Positions 33,077 through 44,151 are shown, counted from the first letter of the stretch. The stretch: 64,000 bases of DNA from Saprolegnia diclina VS20 (GCF_000281045.1 NW_008246103.1:91961-155960), one strand, 5' to 3'. Notes: a model not told the origin generated them from the letters alone. Made by a program: numbers and translations.

Positions 33077-34814
33077 ATGGAGATGCCCAAGAAGGAGCTC
33101 ACGCCGCTCCTCAAGATCACGCCGCCGCGCTACAACGCCAAGATCCCAAACTTCTCGCCGCTCGCAGAGATCCATACGAGCTCGTCGTCGCCGCAATCGG
33201 CGCAACCAGCGCACACCGAGCTCTACTTAAGCACAGAAAGCGTGGCCTTTGCCTTCCAGCCGCGCCAGCCAATCAAGCAGCCGAGCCCAAGTCCGTCGCT
33301 CGTTTCGAGCTCGCCCTTGTCGTCGCCAGCGTCCGACGTTGTCATTGAAGACGAGTGCTTGTCGATCTTGGACCCGTACTTTGACGTGACGCCGTCGCGC
33401 CTGCACTTGGCGTTTGACGAAGCGGACCCGGACAACTCGGGCGTCTTGAGCCGCGACGGACTGCGCCATGGCCTCGAGAGTCTAGGCATCCGGTGCGCCG
33501 ACGCGCCCGCGATCGTTGACGCGCTCCTCTCGTTCGTCAAGGAGCCATTGTCGCGCTCGGTCTTTGAGGACATTGTGCAAAAGCTCAAGCTCGGCAATCT
33601 CTTTGACGAGCAAACGGTCGCGCTCTTCACCGACTCGGTGTACGCACCGGCGCGGATCGAAGTCGTCGATTTCTCGTCGACGCGCCTCTCGCACTACAAG
33701 CCCGAGCTCCGGTCCTTCTTTATGAACGACCGCGCGCCGTGGGCGTCCTGTCGCTGGATCAACGTCCAGGGCCACGACCACTTGAATCTCAAGCGGCTCG
33801 CGATCAAGTACCGGCTGCACCCGCTCGCAATGGAAGACACGATCGAGCTCAACGAGCGGCCGAAATTCGACTCGTACGAGACCCACCGGTTTGTCATTTT
33901 TCCGGTGCTGCGCCAAACAATCCGGTTTCCGCGTAGGTTGCTGGCCTCTAGTCTCAGGACTCATTATGCTTGTAGAGGAGACCACGCACGAAGCGCCTAT
34001 TGACGACAGCTGGTGGAGCTACCTCATGGGCACGTCGTCCCCGTCGACGCCGGCCATGGCAGCGTACGAATTCCAGCTCGCGATCGAACACGTTTCGATC
34101 TTTGTTGTCGATGACGACACGCTCATCACCGTCAAGCCGACGCGGCCCAACGACATTTGGCGCACGGTCCACCGGCGCTTGGCGTCGACGTACTCGAAAG
34201 TGCGGCACAACGGCGCCAACTTTCTCTTCTACACGGTCCTCGACGTCATTGTCGACGACATGACCAACGCAATGGACCAAGTCCGGCAGTACCTCATGCA
34301 CTTGGACCGCGAACTCGCGCGCTTGTTGCATAATTTTGACATCGGTGTCCTTCGGGATGTGCAAATCGAACTCGCGCAGCTCCCGCGCGTCATCAAGCCG
34401 ACGCGCGACGTACTCAAGAGCGTGTTGGAAAGCCCCGAGCTCCCCGAGACGACCAAGGCGTACTTTCGCGACGTCCACGACCACACCAACCATATTCTCG
34501 ATGAGATCGAGTGGCAGTCGCAAATGTGCCGGGGCATGATCGAAGAGTACCGCGACGCCAAGTCGACGCAGACCAACTACGTCATGTACACACTCACGAT
34601 CGTCACGACGGTCTTCCTCCCCGCCCAGTTTCTCACGGGCGTCTACGGCATGAATTTTGGTACGACGGCCCCACGTCCGAATATGCTAATGTTGCGGTGC
34701 GTAGACTATATGCCCGAGCTCCACTCGCGCTACGGGTACCTCGTGTTTTGGGGCCTCATCCTCTTCATCACGATCACGCTGCGCTTTTACTTTCGCCTCA
34801 AGCAATGGGTCTGA
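33077..34814 (+). CDS. CorA-type Mg2+ transporter with N-terminal EF-hand-like region
   Basis: CorA family channels carry Mg2+ (or other divalents) across membranes as pentamers. The start is MEMPKKELTPLL at 33077. An EF-hand-like loop DPDNSGVLSRDG lies around residue 115, in a helical context, with G instead of E at position 12. The CorA cytosolic domain includes WINVQGHDHLNLKRLA and HPLAMEDTIELNERPKFD. A 43-bp intron joins IRFP to QETTHEAPIDD. The pore end is FLTGVYGMNF, the diagnostic GMN motif, then a 45-bp intron, DYMPELHSRYGY and the last helix VFWGLILFITITLRFYF. The protein is about 550 residues, larger than bacterial CorA because of the N-terminal region. Ca2+ or Mg2+ sensing by that region is an inference. 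Confidence 0.88.
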
Positions 34815-35115
34815 CCCATCGACCCTTTACTTTTAGTACATGCGGCCAGTAGATAAAATGACTAACAAAAATACTAGATTGATACCCCCTGTATCTAACC
34901 GCGTAATCCCCGTCGTTGTCTGCACCGCTGCAAGGTATATCGATAGGAGGGATGATAATGGCAAGTCTTGGTTATGAGAAAGTGGAGGCATGACGGCCTC
35001 CGAACACGGAGGGGCAGCGAAACCCGCAGCACTTGGCTGCTAAGAACGTCAATCCGCCAAGATCGTCCGGAAGAATGCTACAGCGTATCCGTAGTCTGGC
35101 AGTCGGAAGAGCGCA

Positions 35116-35889
35116 ATGCTGGCCGCGTCCTCGTTGCCGACGCTCTGCTATGCGTGGATCGCGGTCGCACTCGTCACGTACGTGCTGCTTCAGTTTGTGA
35201 CGGCGCCGTTCGGTCGACACACGTCCACTGCATGGGGCCCTGTGCTCAACAACAAGGTCGGCTGGTGCCTCATGGAGCTGCCGTCGCTGCTCATCATGGG
35301 CGGCTGCGCGTGGCGCGAGTACTACGTGGACGCCCGCCCGTCGTCCTCATATGCGTGGGTGCTCTACACGCTCTGGGTCGCCCACTACGCGAACCGGTCG
35401 ATCATCTACCCGCTGCGCATCGCGGCCACCCCCAAGCCGATGCCGGTCCTTATCGTCCTCTGCGCGTGTGGCTTCAACCTCGTCAACGCGGGGCTCAACG
35501 GCGCGTACTTGCTGCATGCCAGCGCCGCGTACGATGCGTCCTGGCTTGTCTCTCCGAGCACGGTTTTGGGTCTCTTGCTCTTTCTTGCTGGCATGGCCAT
35601 CAACTGCATCTGTGACACGATGCTCATCCGCCTCCGCAAGCCGAATGAAACCGGGTACAAGATCCCCCGTGGCTTCCTCTTTGAGCGCATCTCGTGCCCG
35701 AACCTCTTGGGCGAGTGCATCGAGTGGGCGGGCTTTGGCCTCATGGCGTGGAACCCCGCGGCGACGACCTTTGTGCTCTGGACCGCCGCGAACTTGGTGC
35801 CCCGCGCCGCGAGTCACCACGCATGGTACCAGTCGCACTTCAAGGACTACCCTCGCACGCGCAAGGCTATCGTCCCGTTCCTCTACTAG
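35116..35889 (+). CDS. 3-oxo-5-alpha-steroid 4-dehydrogenase (steroid 5-alpha-reductase family)
   Basis: 257 residues, the family's usual length, single exon. It is a polytopic membrane enzyme that uses NADPH to reduce the C4-C5 double bond of steroids, or related enoyl substrates. Motifs: the LPSLL segment, WVLYTLWVAHYANRSIIYPLR (family signature), then GMAINCICDTMLIRLRK, YKIPRGFLFERISCPNLLGECIEW, and the C-terminal HHAWYQSHFKDYPRTRKAIVPFLY, which closes the cofactor site. About six hydrophobic helices are visible. This group includes plant DET2 and animal SRD5A1/2. Oomycete sterol use varies between orders, so the natural substrate cannot be given. Confidence 0.93.
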   Translation: MLAASSLPTLCYAWIAVALVTYVLLQFVTAPFGRHTSTAWGPVLNNKVGWCLMELPSLLIMGGCAWREYYVDARPSSSYAWVLYTLWVAHYANRSIIYPLRIAATPKPMPVLIVLCACGFNLVNAGLNGAYLLHASAAYDASWLVSPSTVLGLLLFLAGMAINCICDTMLIRLRKPNETGYKIPRGFLFERISCPNLLGECIEWAGFGLMAWNPAATTFVLWTAANLVPRAASHHAWYQSHFKDYPRTRKAIVPFLY

Positions 35890-35965
35890 TCCAAGGCCAA
35901 GTATATTCTCTCGGATATGGTTGACACATTGACGTAAAGACGAGATGAATTTCCTGTAAATAGGG

Positions 35966-35983
35966 TGGTGTTGAAGAACACCA
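35966..35983 (-). terminator. Histone mRNA 3' stem-loop of H2B
   Basis: On the H2B strand: TGGTGTT-CTTC-AACACCA followed by CCCT. It lies 43 bases past the H2B stop, with the same 7-bp stem as H3 and H4. Confidence 0.9.
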
Positions 35984-36025
35984 AATGAAAATGAGTGCTC
36001 GCTACATACATCGCAGGGCGCGAAT

Positions 36026-36385
36026 CTACGCCGACGACGTGAACTTGGTCACGGCCTTCGTGCCCTCCGAGACAGCGTGCTTGGCGAGCTCGCCGGGGAG
36101 CATGAGGCGGACAGCAGTCTGGATCTCACGCGACGACAAGGTCGACTTCTTGTTGTAGCGCGAGAGCTTGCCGGCCTCGGACGCAATGCGCTCGAAGATG
36201 TCGTTGATGAACGAGTTCATGATCGACATGCCACGCTTGGAGATACCGGTCTCCGGGTGGACCTGCTTGAGGACCTTGTAGATGTACGTCGAGTACGACT
36301 CGACGCGCTTGCCCTTCTTGGCCTTGCCCTTCTCGCCCGTCTTCTTCGGGGCCTTGGCGGACTTCTTGCTCGGGGTCTTGGCCAT
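36026..36385 (-). CDS. H2B: Histone H2B
   Basis: 119 residues. The ATG at 36385 gives [15 protein letters not shown], and the 41 upstream in-frame residues do not belong to the family. The lysine-rich tail is followed by [36 protein letters not shown] and the C-terminal [23 protein letters not shown] with the ubiquitinable lysine. Intronless. It is divergent from H2A over a 272-bp promoter and ends in a histone stem-loop. Confidence 0.98.
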   Translation of the reverse strand: MAKTPSKKSAKAPKKTGEKGKAKKGKRVESYSTYIYKVLKQVHPETGISKRGMSIMNSFINDIFERIASEAGKLSRYNKKSTLSSREIQTAVRLMLPGELAKHAVSEGTKAVTKFTSSA

Positions 36386-36657
36386 CTTGGTTGCTTGGAA
36401 TGCAAATTCGAAAATGGGATTCCGTGGCGCAGCGATGGCCGTGTCGCAAGGATCCGCCGTGGCGCGAAATGGCTCCCGCGGATTGGCTTGCTTTGAATCC
36501 GCATCCATGATTGGCTATGAAGGTTGATCACAACTTTTGATTGGTTTCATTGTGGCGGCACGGATCAGGATTGGTGGAATATTTCTGGCAGCGGTGGCGA
36601 AGATCGACGGCGGCAACGTGACATATTTCAATTTCCAGCTTCCAAGCAACAACCAAC
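36386..36657. promoter_or_regulatory. Shared divergent H2B/H2A promoter with four CCAAT boxes
   Basis: ATTGG (CCAAT on the minus strand) occurs at 36482, 36510, 36540 and 36570, spaced 28-30 bp, close to three helical turns. All have the same orientation, opposite to the set in the H3/H4 promoter. Confidence 0.8.
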
Positions 36658-37065
36658 ATGTCGGGCAAGGGTAAGGCTACGGGCGGTCGCGGTGCCAAGG
36701 GCAAGGCGTCGTCGCGCTCGTCCAAGGCGGGTCTCCAGTTCCCCGTCGGTCGTGTTGCTCGCTTCCTCAAGAAGGGCCGCTTCGCCCAGCGCATTGGTGG
36801 CGGCGCGCCTGTCTACCTCGCTGCGGTCCTCGAGTACCTCTGCGCCGAGATCTTGGAGCTTGCTGGTAACGCTGCGCGCGACAACAAGAAGTCGCGTATC
36901 ATCCCGCGCCACATCCAGCTCGCGGTGCGCAACGATGAAGAGCTCAACAAGCTCCTTGGCGACGTGACGATCGCGTCCGGTGGTGTCCTCCCCAACATCC
37001 ACAATATTCTCCTTCCCAAGAAGTCGTCGCTCCCGACCAAGGAAGCCAAGGCCCCGAAGGCGTAA
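36658..37065 (+). CDS. H2A: Histone H2A (canonical)
   Basis: 135 residues, [20 protein letters not shown] to EAKAPKA, intronless. The core has [17 protein letters not shown], the acidic-patch region ([20 protein letters not shown]), then [24 protein letters not shown]. The C-terminus lacks the SQ(E/D)-hydrophobic motif of H2A.X, and the residues typical of H2A.Z are absent. Unlike the other three core histone genes here, no stem-loop is found in the 150 bases after the stop. Confidence 0.97.
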   Translation: MSGKGKATGGRGAKGKASSRSSKAGLQFPVGRVARFLKKGRFAQRIGGGAPVYLAAVLEYLCAEILELAGNAARDNKKSRIIPRHIQLAVRNDEELNKLLGDVTIASGGVLPNIHNILLPKKSSLPTKEAKAPKA

Positions 37066-38200
37066 GCTTCTGCGCGCATGTGTCTCTACATTTCGCTCTA
37101 CACGCTTATATTTAATCATTTCGTCCTGCACACCTGTCTTATGAAGGCTCAACCGCCATGAGTCGGCATTTTAAATTCACTCCACCCTCTCTCGACGAAC
37201 GAGGTCCACGATAGGATACGATCATGGTCGAACTAGAGCTCCAACTCGTCTTGCCGGAAGGCTCGCAATAGAAGCCTCTCGCATGCCTATGACCCAAGAG
37301 AGAAGCGCAGAGCCTCACATAGCCCACACGGTCTGAAGGCCTCGTAGCGGATACGACAAACTTGCGTCGAGTTCGTCGTCGAGCTGGCGAGGCAAAGGTG
37401 TGCAGGCCACAAAGCGGTGTCCGATGGCCCGATGTACTCACCCTCCGCGCGACTCGCTGGGACGTCGAACGGTCTGCAACGCGTGTGACAAAACCTCATG
37501 ATCGTTCACTAGACAAAGTCGCTTGGGACTGTCGCTGTTTCAAGGTGCGGGGCGAGTGGCTGTTGAAAGCTCTCGCGTTGGTGGCTGCAACTGTCCACAA
37601 TGCCGCAGAGCAGCAGTTCACCTGCACAGACACGTCGGAAGAACGTACCCGATGTGCATGCACTGCCGCGTCTCTTCGCTTCGACGGGCCACATGTAACG
37701 AACCGAGCAACTGCTGTTGACACTGGTCTACTTGGTTGCTCAGCTTTTTGTCGCTACTAGTATGCAACTCACATAATATGGGTCGAAATGAGCGGCTCCG
37801 ATGAGTTTATTCGGGTGGAGGCGCAAACACGGCCCCATCGTCCAAAGATCCATTTGACAATTGCGTCGTCATGGAATGTGTGGCGCAGAGGCTTTTGCGA
37901 TATTAGTATCGGGACATGTGGAAAGCACTCGACGGGCAGAGCATATCGATCCATCAATTGAAGCAGTCAACTATTGCATATCACATACGTACCGGCTGGT
38001 AAATGGCGTCGTTGCCCAAGGGTGTGGCGCTGGGTGTGGCGTGTTCGAACGGCCTGCCAGGTTCGTTTCTGGTCGGCTTCGCGTACCGAGGCAATCCACC
38101 ATGTCAAGAAAGCAATTGTTGACTAGCACATTGCGCCGGCACCGTTTTGCCCTGTGGCGGTTGACCTCATTGTCCATTTTCCCTGCCACCGACGACAACC
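37066..38200. other. Spacer between H2A and ferric-reductase-like gene
   Basis: 1135 bp. Frames are short and lack similarity. It should contain the H2A 3' end (not a stem-loop) and the promoter of the next gene. Confidence 0.5.
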
Positions 38201-40438
38201 ATGGCCGACTTTGCCGTTGTCAAAACCCCGCAGTTCGACAACGAGACGCCAACACCGACACGGACGTCGTCGACTGCGCTACTGCTGCGACTCCTCGTGC
38301 TTCTCTGCCTGGGCATCTACATCTTTGGCAACATTGCGACGTGGGCGCCGCTCTTCGAATTGCAGCTCATCAACACCATGACCGAGTGGTGGAACGGCTA
38401 CCCCAACAACGGCGGCTCCGTCGTCGCGGGCCACCACTCCAAGATCATCGACACGGGCATCGGGCGCAACATTACGATTTCGGGCCACACGGAGTTTGTG
38501 CGACCGACGTTCCTCTTTCTGTTTTGCATCTTGCCCTTCTTTGTCGGCCTCCTCCTCATCGAAGCCCTCGGCCACCCCGCGCTCGCCCCTCGTCGTGCCA
38601 CGTCGTCGGCGTTTTGGCGCGTCGCCCAATGGATGCGCCGCAAACCGTCGCTCTTTGGTAGCGTGTCCCGCTATAGCCTTGGCGAGTGGCTCTTTGGTGT
38701 CGTCTTTGTCATTGGCGGCAACGTTCTCTGCTTCTACTACGAGTGGGACCGGCGCGTGGACCTCGCCAAGGCGGCGGCGGTCTCCGGCAAGATCAGCACG
38801 ACCAAGTACTGGAACATGGTCGGCATCAGTGCGGCGTACCTCTGCATCTACAACATGGCGTTTCTGCTCCTCCCTGTCTCGCGCAACTCGGCGTGGATGG
38901 AGTTTATGAACATTTCGTACGCCAACGGCGCCAGGCTGCACCGCTGGGTGGGCTACATGACCGTTTTGACCGGCGTTCTGCACACGGGCGGCTACTGGGG
39001 CAAGTGGGTCCGCGACGGCACGTGGATCGCCAACCAATCGCCGTGCATTGAGTGCGACTTTACGAACGAGACGACGGGGTATTTTGCGTGGTTCAACTTT
39101 TTCGGGCTCGTCTCGATTGTCGCGATGCTGCTCATGATCCCGACGTCGATCCCGATCGTGCGTCGAAAGGCGTACGAGTGGTTCTATATCTCGCACTGGG
39201 TGCTCTTTGTCATTGCGCTCTTTTTTGCAATTCTCCACTGGACGCAGATCCTGTGGTGGATCCTCCCGTCGGGCCTCGTCTTTCTCATCGGCCGCGCGTG
39301 CTCGAGCTACAACGCCCGGTCGCCCGTGCCCGCGACCATGCGCGTCATCGGCGGAAACATTGTACAAGTTGTCCTCGCGGTGCAAAGCGACTACTTGGTC
39401 GGCCATTTTGTCTACCTCAACGTCCCGGCCATCTCCAAGCTCCAGTGGCACGCGCTCACGGTTGCGTCGTCGGCCAAGACCTCTGGCGCCACGACAATGA
39501 CGCTGCTCGTCAAGCCTGTTGGCGACTGGTCGACCAAGCTTCTCACGTATGCGAACGAGTGCGGCGACGCCCCCGTGGTGTTTGTGGACGGGTTTTGCGG
39601 CGCGGCGCTGGACCACGTCGGGGACTTTCCCATGGCCCTTCTTGTCGGCGGTGGCATTGGCGTCACTCCAATTCTCGCCGTGCTGGAAGAGATGGCGCAC
39701 AACGTACATGCGACTGGTACCTGGGCGCAACGTGTCACCCTCGTCTTCTCTGCGCGCGACCTTGCTTTGTTTGAGCTCCTCGCGCCGGTTCTCACCAAGC
39801 TTCGCGAGCTCGACCCGCAGCAGACCCATTTCACATCGCACCTCTTTCTCTCGACGCTTGCCGACGACAAAGCCCTGGATGCCCCCCTCACGACATCGTC
39901 ATCGGTCGCCAAGCCGCAGGGAGCGATGACCGGTCGCCCATTCCGCGCGCCACTTCAGTCGCGCACGACCCGAGCAATCCTGTATGTCGTGCTCTTTGCG
40001 GTTGCGATTCTTGCACTTGGTGCTGCACACTGGGGCAACGGACCCATTCAGGGGGCCAACCACTACGCCCTGTGGCCGCTCCAACGAGCGTTTGAGCTCG
40101 CTGTCTTCACTGCCACAATCCTCGTCGTGTACGTCTTCCTCTGGGCCGAGGCCCGCGACGCGACCCAAAACGCGACTGCGCCCGTCCCGAGCGATGACGC
40201 GCTGCCAGCCACCATCGCGACGATCCGGGACCTCTTGTTGCACCTGGGTGTCACGGTTGGCACGCGCCCGGATGTCCACGCGCTTGTGGCCAACACCGTC
40301 GCGAAGGACTGTGCCGAGAACGGGGTCGTGGGGGTCATCGTGTCGGGCCCTGAGAGCCTCAAGTGCGCAGTCAACGATGCGGCCGTTGCACTTGGCGCCC
40401 ACCGCTTTGACATTCACGAAGAAGAGTTTGAGCTCTAA
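38201..40438 (+). CDS. Ferric reductase / NADPH-oxidase-like transmembrane flavocytochrome
   Basis: 745 residues in one exon from MADFAVVKTPQFDN. It moves electrons from cytosolic NADPH through FAD and two hemes across a membrane to Fe3+, or to O2 to make superoxide. Heme ligands appear as two His pairs 14 residues apart: H-R-W-V-G-Y..VLH and ISH-W-V-L-F..ILH. The FAD site reads HALTVASSAK (HPFT-like) and the NADPH site LLVGGGIGVTPI. Two extra helices (ILYVVLFAVAILALG and FTATILVVYVFLWAE) sit inside the NAD-binding half, as in plant FRO reductases. The C-terminal VIVSGPESLKCAV matches the FRE/NOX end. No EF-hands are present, so the reductase role is more likely than a Ca2+-gated RBOH. Substrate unproven. 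Confidence 0.88.
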   Translation: MADFAVVKTPQFDNETPTPTRTSSTALLLRLLVLLCLGIYIFGNIATWAPLFELQLINTMTEWWNGYPNNGGSVVAGHHSKIIDTGIGRNITISGHTEFVRPTFLFLFCILPFFVGLLLIEALGHPALAPRRATSSAFWRVAQWMRRKPSLFGSVSRYSLGEWLFGVVFVIGGNVLCFYYEWDRRVDLAKAAAVSGKISTTKYWNMVGISAAYLCIYNMAFLLLPVSRNSAWMEFMNISYANGARLHRWVGYMTVLTGVLHTGGYWGKWVRDGTWIANQSPCIECDFTNETTGYFAWFNFFGLVSIVAMLLMIPTSIPIVRRKAYEWFYISHWVLFVIALFFAILHWTQILWWILPSGLVFLIGRACSSYNARSPVPATMRVIGGNIVQVVLAVQSDYLVGHFVYLNVPAISKLQWHALTVASSAKTSGATTMTLLVKPVGDWSTKLLTYANECGDAPVVFVDGFCGAALDHVGDFPMALLVGGGIGVTPILAVLEEMAHNVHATGTWAQRVTLVFSARDLALFELLAPVLTKLRELDPQQTHFTSHLFLSTLADDKALDAPLTTSSSVAKPQGAMTGRPFRAPLQSRTTRAILYVVLFAVAILALGAAHWGNGPIQGANHYALWPLQRAFELAVFTATILVVYVFLWAEARDATQNATAPVPSDDALPATIATIRDLLLHLGVTVGTRPDVHALVANTVAKDCAENGVVGVIVSGPESLKCAVNDAAVALGAHRFDIHEEEFEL

Positions 40439-41538
40439 GCAGATCATTGCACATCATAGAGAACCTTGTCTATTGTTTTGTTTCAACACCTGGTCTTAGC
40501 GGCGGTTTCATGTCCGGTTTCGTGAACGGTTTCATGTCAAGGGTCATAGAGTCGTCCATGATGACGGCCGGCCAAAGCAACCACCACCACATGCTCTGAG
40601 CAAGAAACCGACAAGTCGCTCGCGCTATCCAGTCGTCATGGGTGCATCTTGAGAGGCTTCCGCGCACGTGCATTTCTAAAGCTCGTGGTGGCTTCACGCC
40701 TTGATGCCTTCAAGTGCAAGTAACCTAAATCAGTTCGAGCGCCTCGTTGCGGTCAACCGGGGGCATTGCCAAACCATCGACTCTTAGTAGCAGTTTGTCA
40801 GTGAACCAGTGCCCACCACTGCGGAGACGACGTCGCAATGTGAGAGTAGCTCGCCACCGCTCGAGATCATAAAGACGTATCCATCTCCGACTTGATGGCT
40901 TTGGATCGATGCTGTCCAGTCTCTCAACGGCTGGAGCTCGACACGGCTGCGGGGCGACCTCGAGCACATCGCTTGCCTTGTCAGCTGCACCCACCATTAC
41001 TGATGCAATTTATGTGTCGACGGACGCGTTTTCATGGGCGCAAGTCCCATCGGACCGACCACGACTCGGACCGAGCAACTACAGCCGAACCGTCCGCTTG
41101 CCGCCACTTCCACCTCCGATCCTGGTTCGGAGAATGCAGTCGCGCGGGATGTCACAGGCGCGAGATCTTGGTTTGCCAGCTGCAGCTCCAAGGCGATGGT
41201 ACGACGGTCGTTATACTAGCTGTACTAGTAGTTCTATACTAGGGCGAAGGCTAGCTTGCTTGTACATGTAGTCGGCTCGCTCATCGTCACACCCACTGCA
41301 TCCGTCATCGTTGGGTAAGTAATGGCAATATTAAAATAATAATATAAATCGATTCTTTTAGCATTGTTGGCGTGTTTGTATGGGACAGTCGCATGAACCG
41401 CTGGTGCGTAAATTAATTTCGTGGAAAATTCTCGGGTGATGGGAATATTAATTTGCAGTAATATTCGAAGGCGGATTAAAATATTCTGTTTCGGCCATTG
41501 ACGCTTTCACCGACGAGAGGAGCGGCGCCAGTCGCGCG
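40439..41538. other. Spacer between flavocytochrome and VPS9 genes
   Basis: 1100 bp, becoming AT-rich near 41310-41480. No coding region recognised; repeated tactag motifs occur near 41215-41245. Confidence 0.5.
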
Positions 41539-43675
41539 ATGGAAGAGCCCCTGGATGTAGGCGCGCCCGACGTGTGGGTCACACCCGGATGGACAGAGTA
41601 CCCGATCATGGAGAACTTCTACGCTGGCGGCGCCATGGACGTCGACCTCGAGTCGCCCTATGACGTGGTCTTCTCGCCCGACACCAAGGCGGCCTTCGCT
41701 GCCACCTACGACGCTGGCTTCGAGCGCCCGGAAGAAGACTCGGACACATCGATGGACGAAATGGGCGAGCTTTCCGCTGTCGCATTGGCCGAGACGCCCC
41801 AAGAGCGACGCGTGTCTTCCCCACCGACTTATGCCAAGCATCGCCGCATGACAACGATCAAAGACCTTAGCACGCCGACGCTTGCGAAGACAGCGGCCAA
41901 GTCGTCTGCATTCACGACAGACGCTCTGCAAGCGACCGCTGACGACCTTCGCGCCAAGGTACGCTTTTGACACACCATGCGTACTTGGAAGCTCATGATG
42001 GACTAGCTTGAACAGTGTCTGGACGACGTCGCTTCCAAGCTCACACAAGAGTACGCCACGTACGAAGCCTATGAGCTCTCGACGCTGCCTCCGCCACCGC
42101 CACAGCCAAGTCTGTTTTCGTTTCTCTGCGCACCCCAAGCAGATCCGTGGAAGCACTTCGACGGTCTTCGCCGGCTCTGCGATCTCGTCACGACGTCGTC
42201 GCACCACCGCACCTTGAACCAGCTCACGCGCCACAAGCGCCACGTGCAGCGGCTACTGCACACGGTGCTTCGGCGCCATTACCACGTCCACGACATGGCG
42301 CTCACGGCCAAGGAGCTGGCGACCTTTGAGTCCATCGAGATGTACCTCGAGCACGACCTAAAGCTCCATTTGCTTTCGCAACAGCGCGAGTGGCTTCAGC
42401 ACCTCGACCTTGCGCGGGAGCAGGCCAAGAAGGACGCATCTGCGCACGCTGTTCGGTACCGGCATCCCTCTCTCGACGTCGACGACGCGTACCCGCACAA
42501 CATTCGCCACGGCAAGATGCGTCGGCTGCTCGAAGCCGCAAGCTGGTACCGGCTCCTGCAGCAATCGGCTGGCCTCGGGCGCAGTCCCCACGGGACGAAC
42601 CTCTCGGTGGTCGAAAGCAGCAGCAACGCTAGCCCGACCGAATTGCCGCGTCAGCAGAGCGTCATGGACGATGTGCTCGCTGGCGAAGAATTCTACGCCG
42701 AGTACTACGAGCTCATGAACACAAAAGAGGTAGCTCTCGCCTCTTGCGATCGTCTCACGCGGTTACCTGTAGTGGTGGTCGGTCGTCCAAGCGCAGTTTG
42801 AGAACCTTATTTTCGCCGCTGCCGACAACCGCATTTGCCACATGATTGACCGTGTGTGCTTTGACGGCGCACGACTCGCGTGCGAAGACCTCCTCGATGA
42901 CAGCACGTCCGACTCCACCCACCCCAAGAAGGTGCCCTACGTCGACTTGCACCACGCGTGGCTGCGCGATCCAACGCCCGACCACGTGCTCGAGTTTATC
43001 GAAGCGGTGACACTCCGCGTCCGGCGCGAGTTTGGCATCCTCGACGACGTCAACAAGAGCCTCTACATCTTTATGCAGCGCGCGCTCTTCCCACGGCTAG
43101 TGACGCTTTGCTACAGCACGCCGACGCTGGTAGAGTGCGCGCGCAAGGACGCGCTCTGGCGCAAGAAGCAAGCGTCGCTGCGACTCGCCGGCGTGAGCAT
43201 GGAGCAGTTTGGCGTCACACCCGACCTCGCCCGTACGTTGCTCGTCACTCTCAGGCAACGCCACTCACCCTCGTGTATAGAACGCATTCGCGACGGTGCG
43301 GTCGATGCCAAGATGGTGTTTCCGGCGGCCCGGCTTGCCTTTAGCGCCATGGGCAGCCTCGTGCCCTGCGACCTCCTCGAAGAGATGATCCACGGCGTCG
43401 TCGTCTTGCACGAAGAAGCTGCCAAGGTGTTTGGCACGACGCGGATCGCGGTCGACACGTTCTTCCCGCTGCTGTCGTACGTGCTGCTGCATGCGGACAT
43501 TCCTTATGTGCACGCGCACTTGTATTTATTGGAGCACTTTGCGCTCGCCGAGATGCACGAGACGAGCAGCGGCGACCACCCGAACCGCAACGGCGAGGAG
43601 TCGTACTACGTCTACTGCATGCACGCGGCTGTCGAGGCCATTTGCAGCTTTGCGCGACCACCCACGATTGCCTAG
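41539..43675 (+). CDS. VPS9-domain protein (putative Rab5-family exchange factor)
   Basis: Starts MEEPLDVGAPDVW at 41539. Introns join LRAK to LEQCLDDV, LMNTKE to WWSVVQAQFENL (43 bp) and DLA to QRIRDGAVDAKMVF (48 bp). The N-terminal half is acidic, then helical with coiled-coil character (RREWLQHLDLAREQAKK). The C-terminal quarter is a VPS9 domain: DTFFPLLSYVLLHADIPYVHAHLYLLEHF then GEESYYVYCMHAAVEAI, matching the family's PxLxYVxLKAxxPxLxSxxxYIExF and GExGYYxxxxxAAxxxI. VPS9 proteins load GTP onto Rab5-type GTPases on early endosomes. The catalytic Asp region (A-D-I-P) and Tyr are kept. Convergent with the small gene at 43756. Confidence 0.82.
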
Positions 43676-43755
43676 CCTAATGCGAGGAATGCGAAATCTT
43701 TATTAACTTACATGGTGTGGGGTGGCAGGACAGGGCAGGGCTGTGGTGGATGGTG

Positions 43756-44151
43756 TCAGTGGTGGTCGGCGCTCGCCATGTGATCGATCCAGAGCACGGC
43801 CGCGAGCTCGAGGAGAAGAAGCAGCACGTTGCATTCGCTGAGCTCGAGCACGAACGGCGGCAGCGTGCGCTGTAGAAAGAGCTCGACGCTCGCGATCACC
43901 GCCATCTTGGCGACGAGGTGGGCCGCGAGCTCCGACCACGAGAGGTCCTCGGCGTCCTCGCGGAGGTCGCGACCGATGGCCTCGTACGCCCGTAGCACCT
44001 GTGTGAGGACTCGTCGTGGGTTCGTGGGCGCCCGGCCGAGCATCAACTTGGGCCCGTCCATCTCCATCGTGGTGTTGTCGCGGGATCTTTTCTCGCCGAG
44101 GGTTGTGATTAAATCCCACGGTGGGTTTGTCCCAATGTCCCATCGCGGCAT
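43756..44151 (-). CDS. Hypothetical protein, 131 aa
   Basis: ATG at 44151 (MPRWDIGTNPPWDL); the frame extends to a GTG at 44211. The N-terminal half is polar with a basic patch (LGEKRSRDN). The C-terminal half is strongly helical and hydrophobic (LAAHLVAKMAVIASVELFL, then VLLLLLELAAVLWIDHM), so it could be membrane-associated or a helical bundle. No family recognised. Third positions are GC-rich like real genes here. Convergent with the VPS9 gene, 80 bp away. The N-terminal codons lie in one arm of an 18-bp inverted repeat (44125-44142). Confidence 0.55.
   Translation of the reverse strand: MPRWDIGTNPPWDLITTLGEKRSRDNTTMEMDGPKLMLGRAPTNPRRVLTQVLRAYEAIGRDLREDAEDLSWSELAAHLVAKMAVIASVELFLQRTLPPFVLELSECNVLLLLLELAAVLWIDHMASADHH

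Noticed and set aside
36658-37065. H2A.X or H2A.Z identity for the H2A gene
   Set aside because: No C-terminal SQE-type motif and no H2A.Z-specific residues; it is a canonical H2A.
38279-39841. 520-codon minus-strand frame opposite the ferric reductase gene
   Set aside because: Low-complexity Arg/Asp/Glu shadow of a highly biased gene, with no domain.
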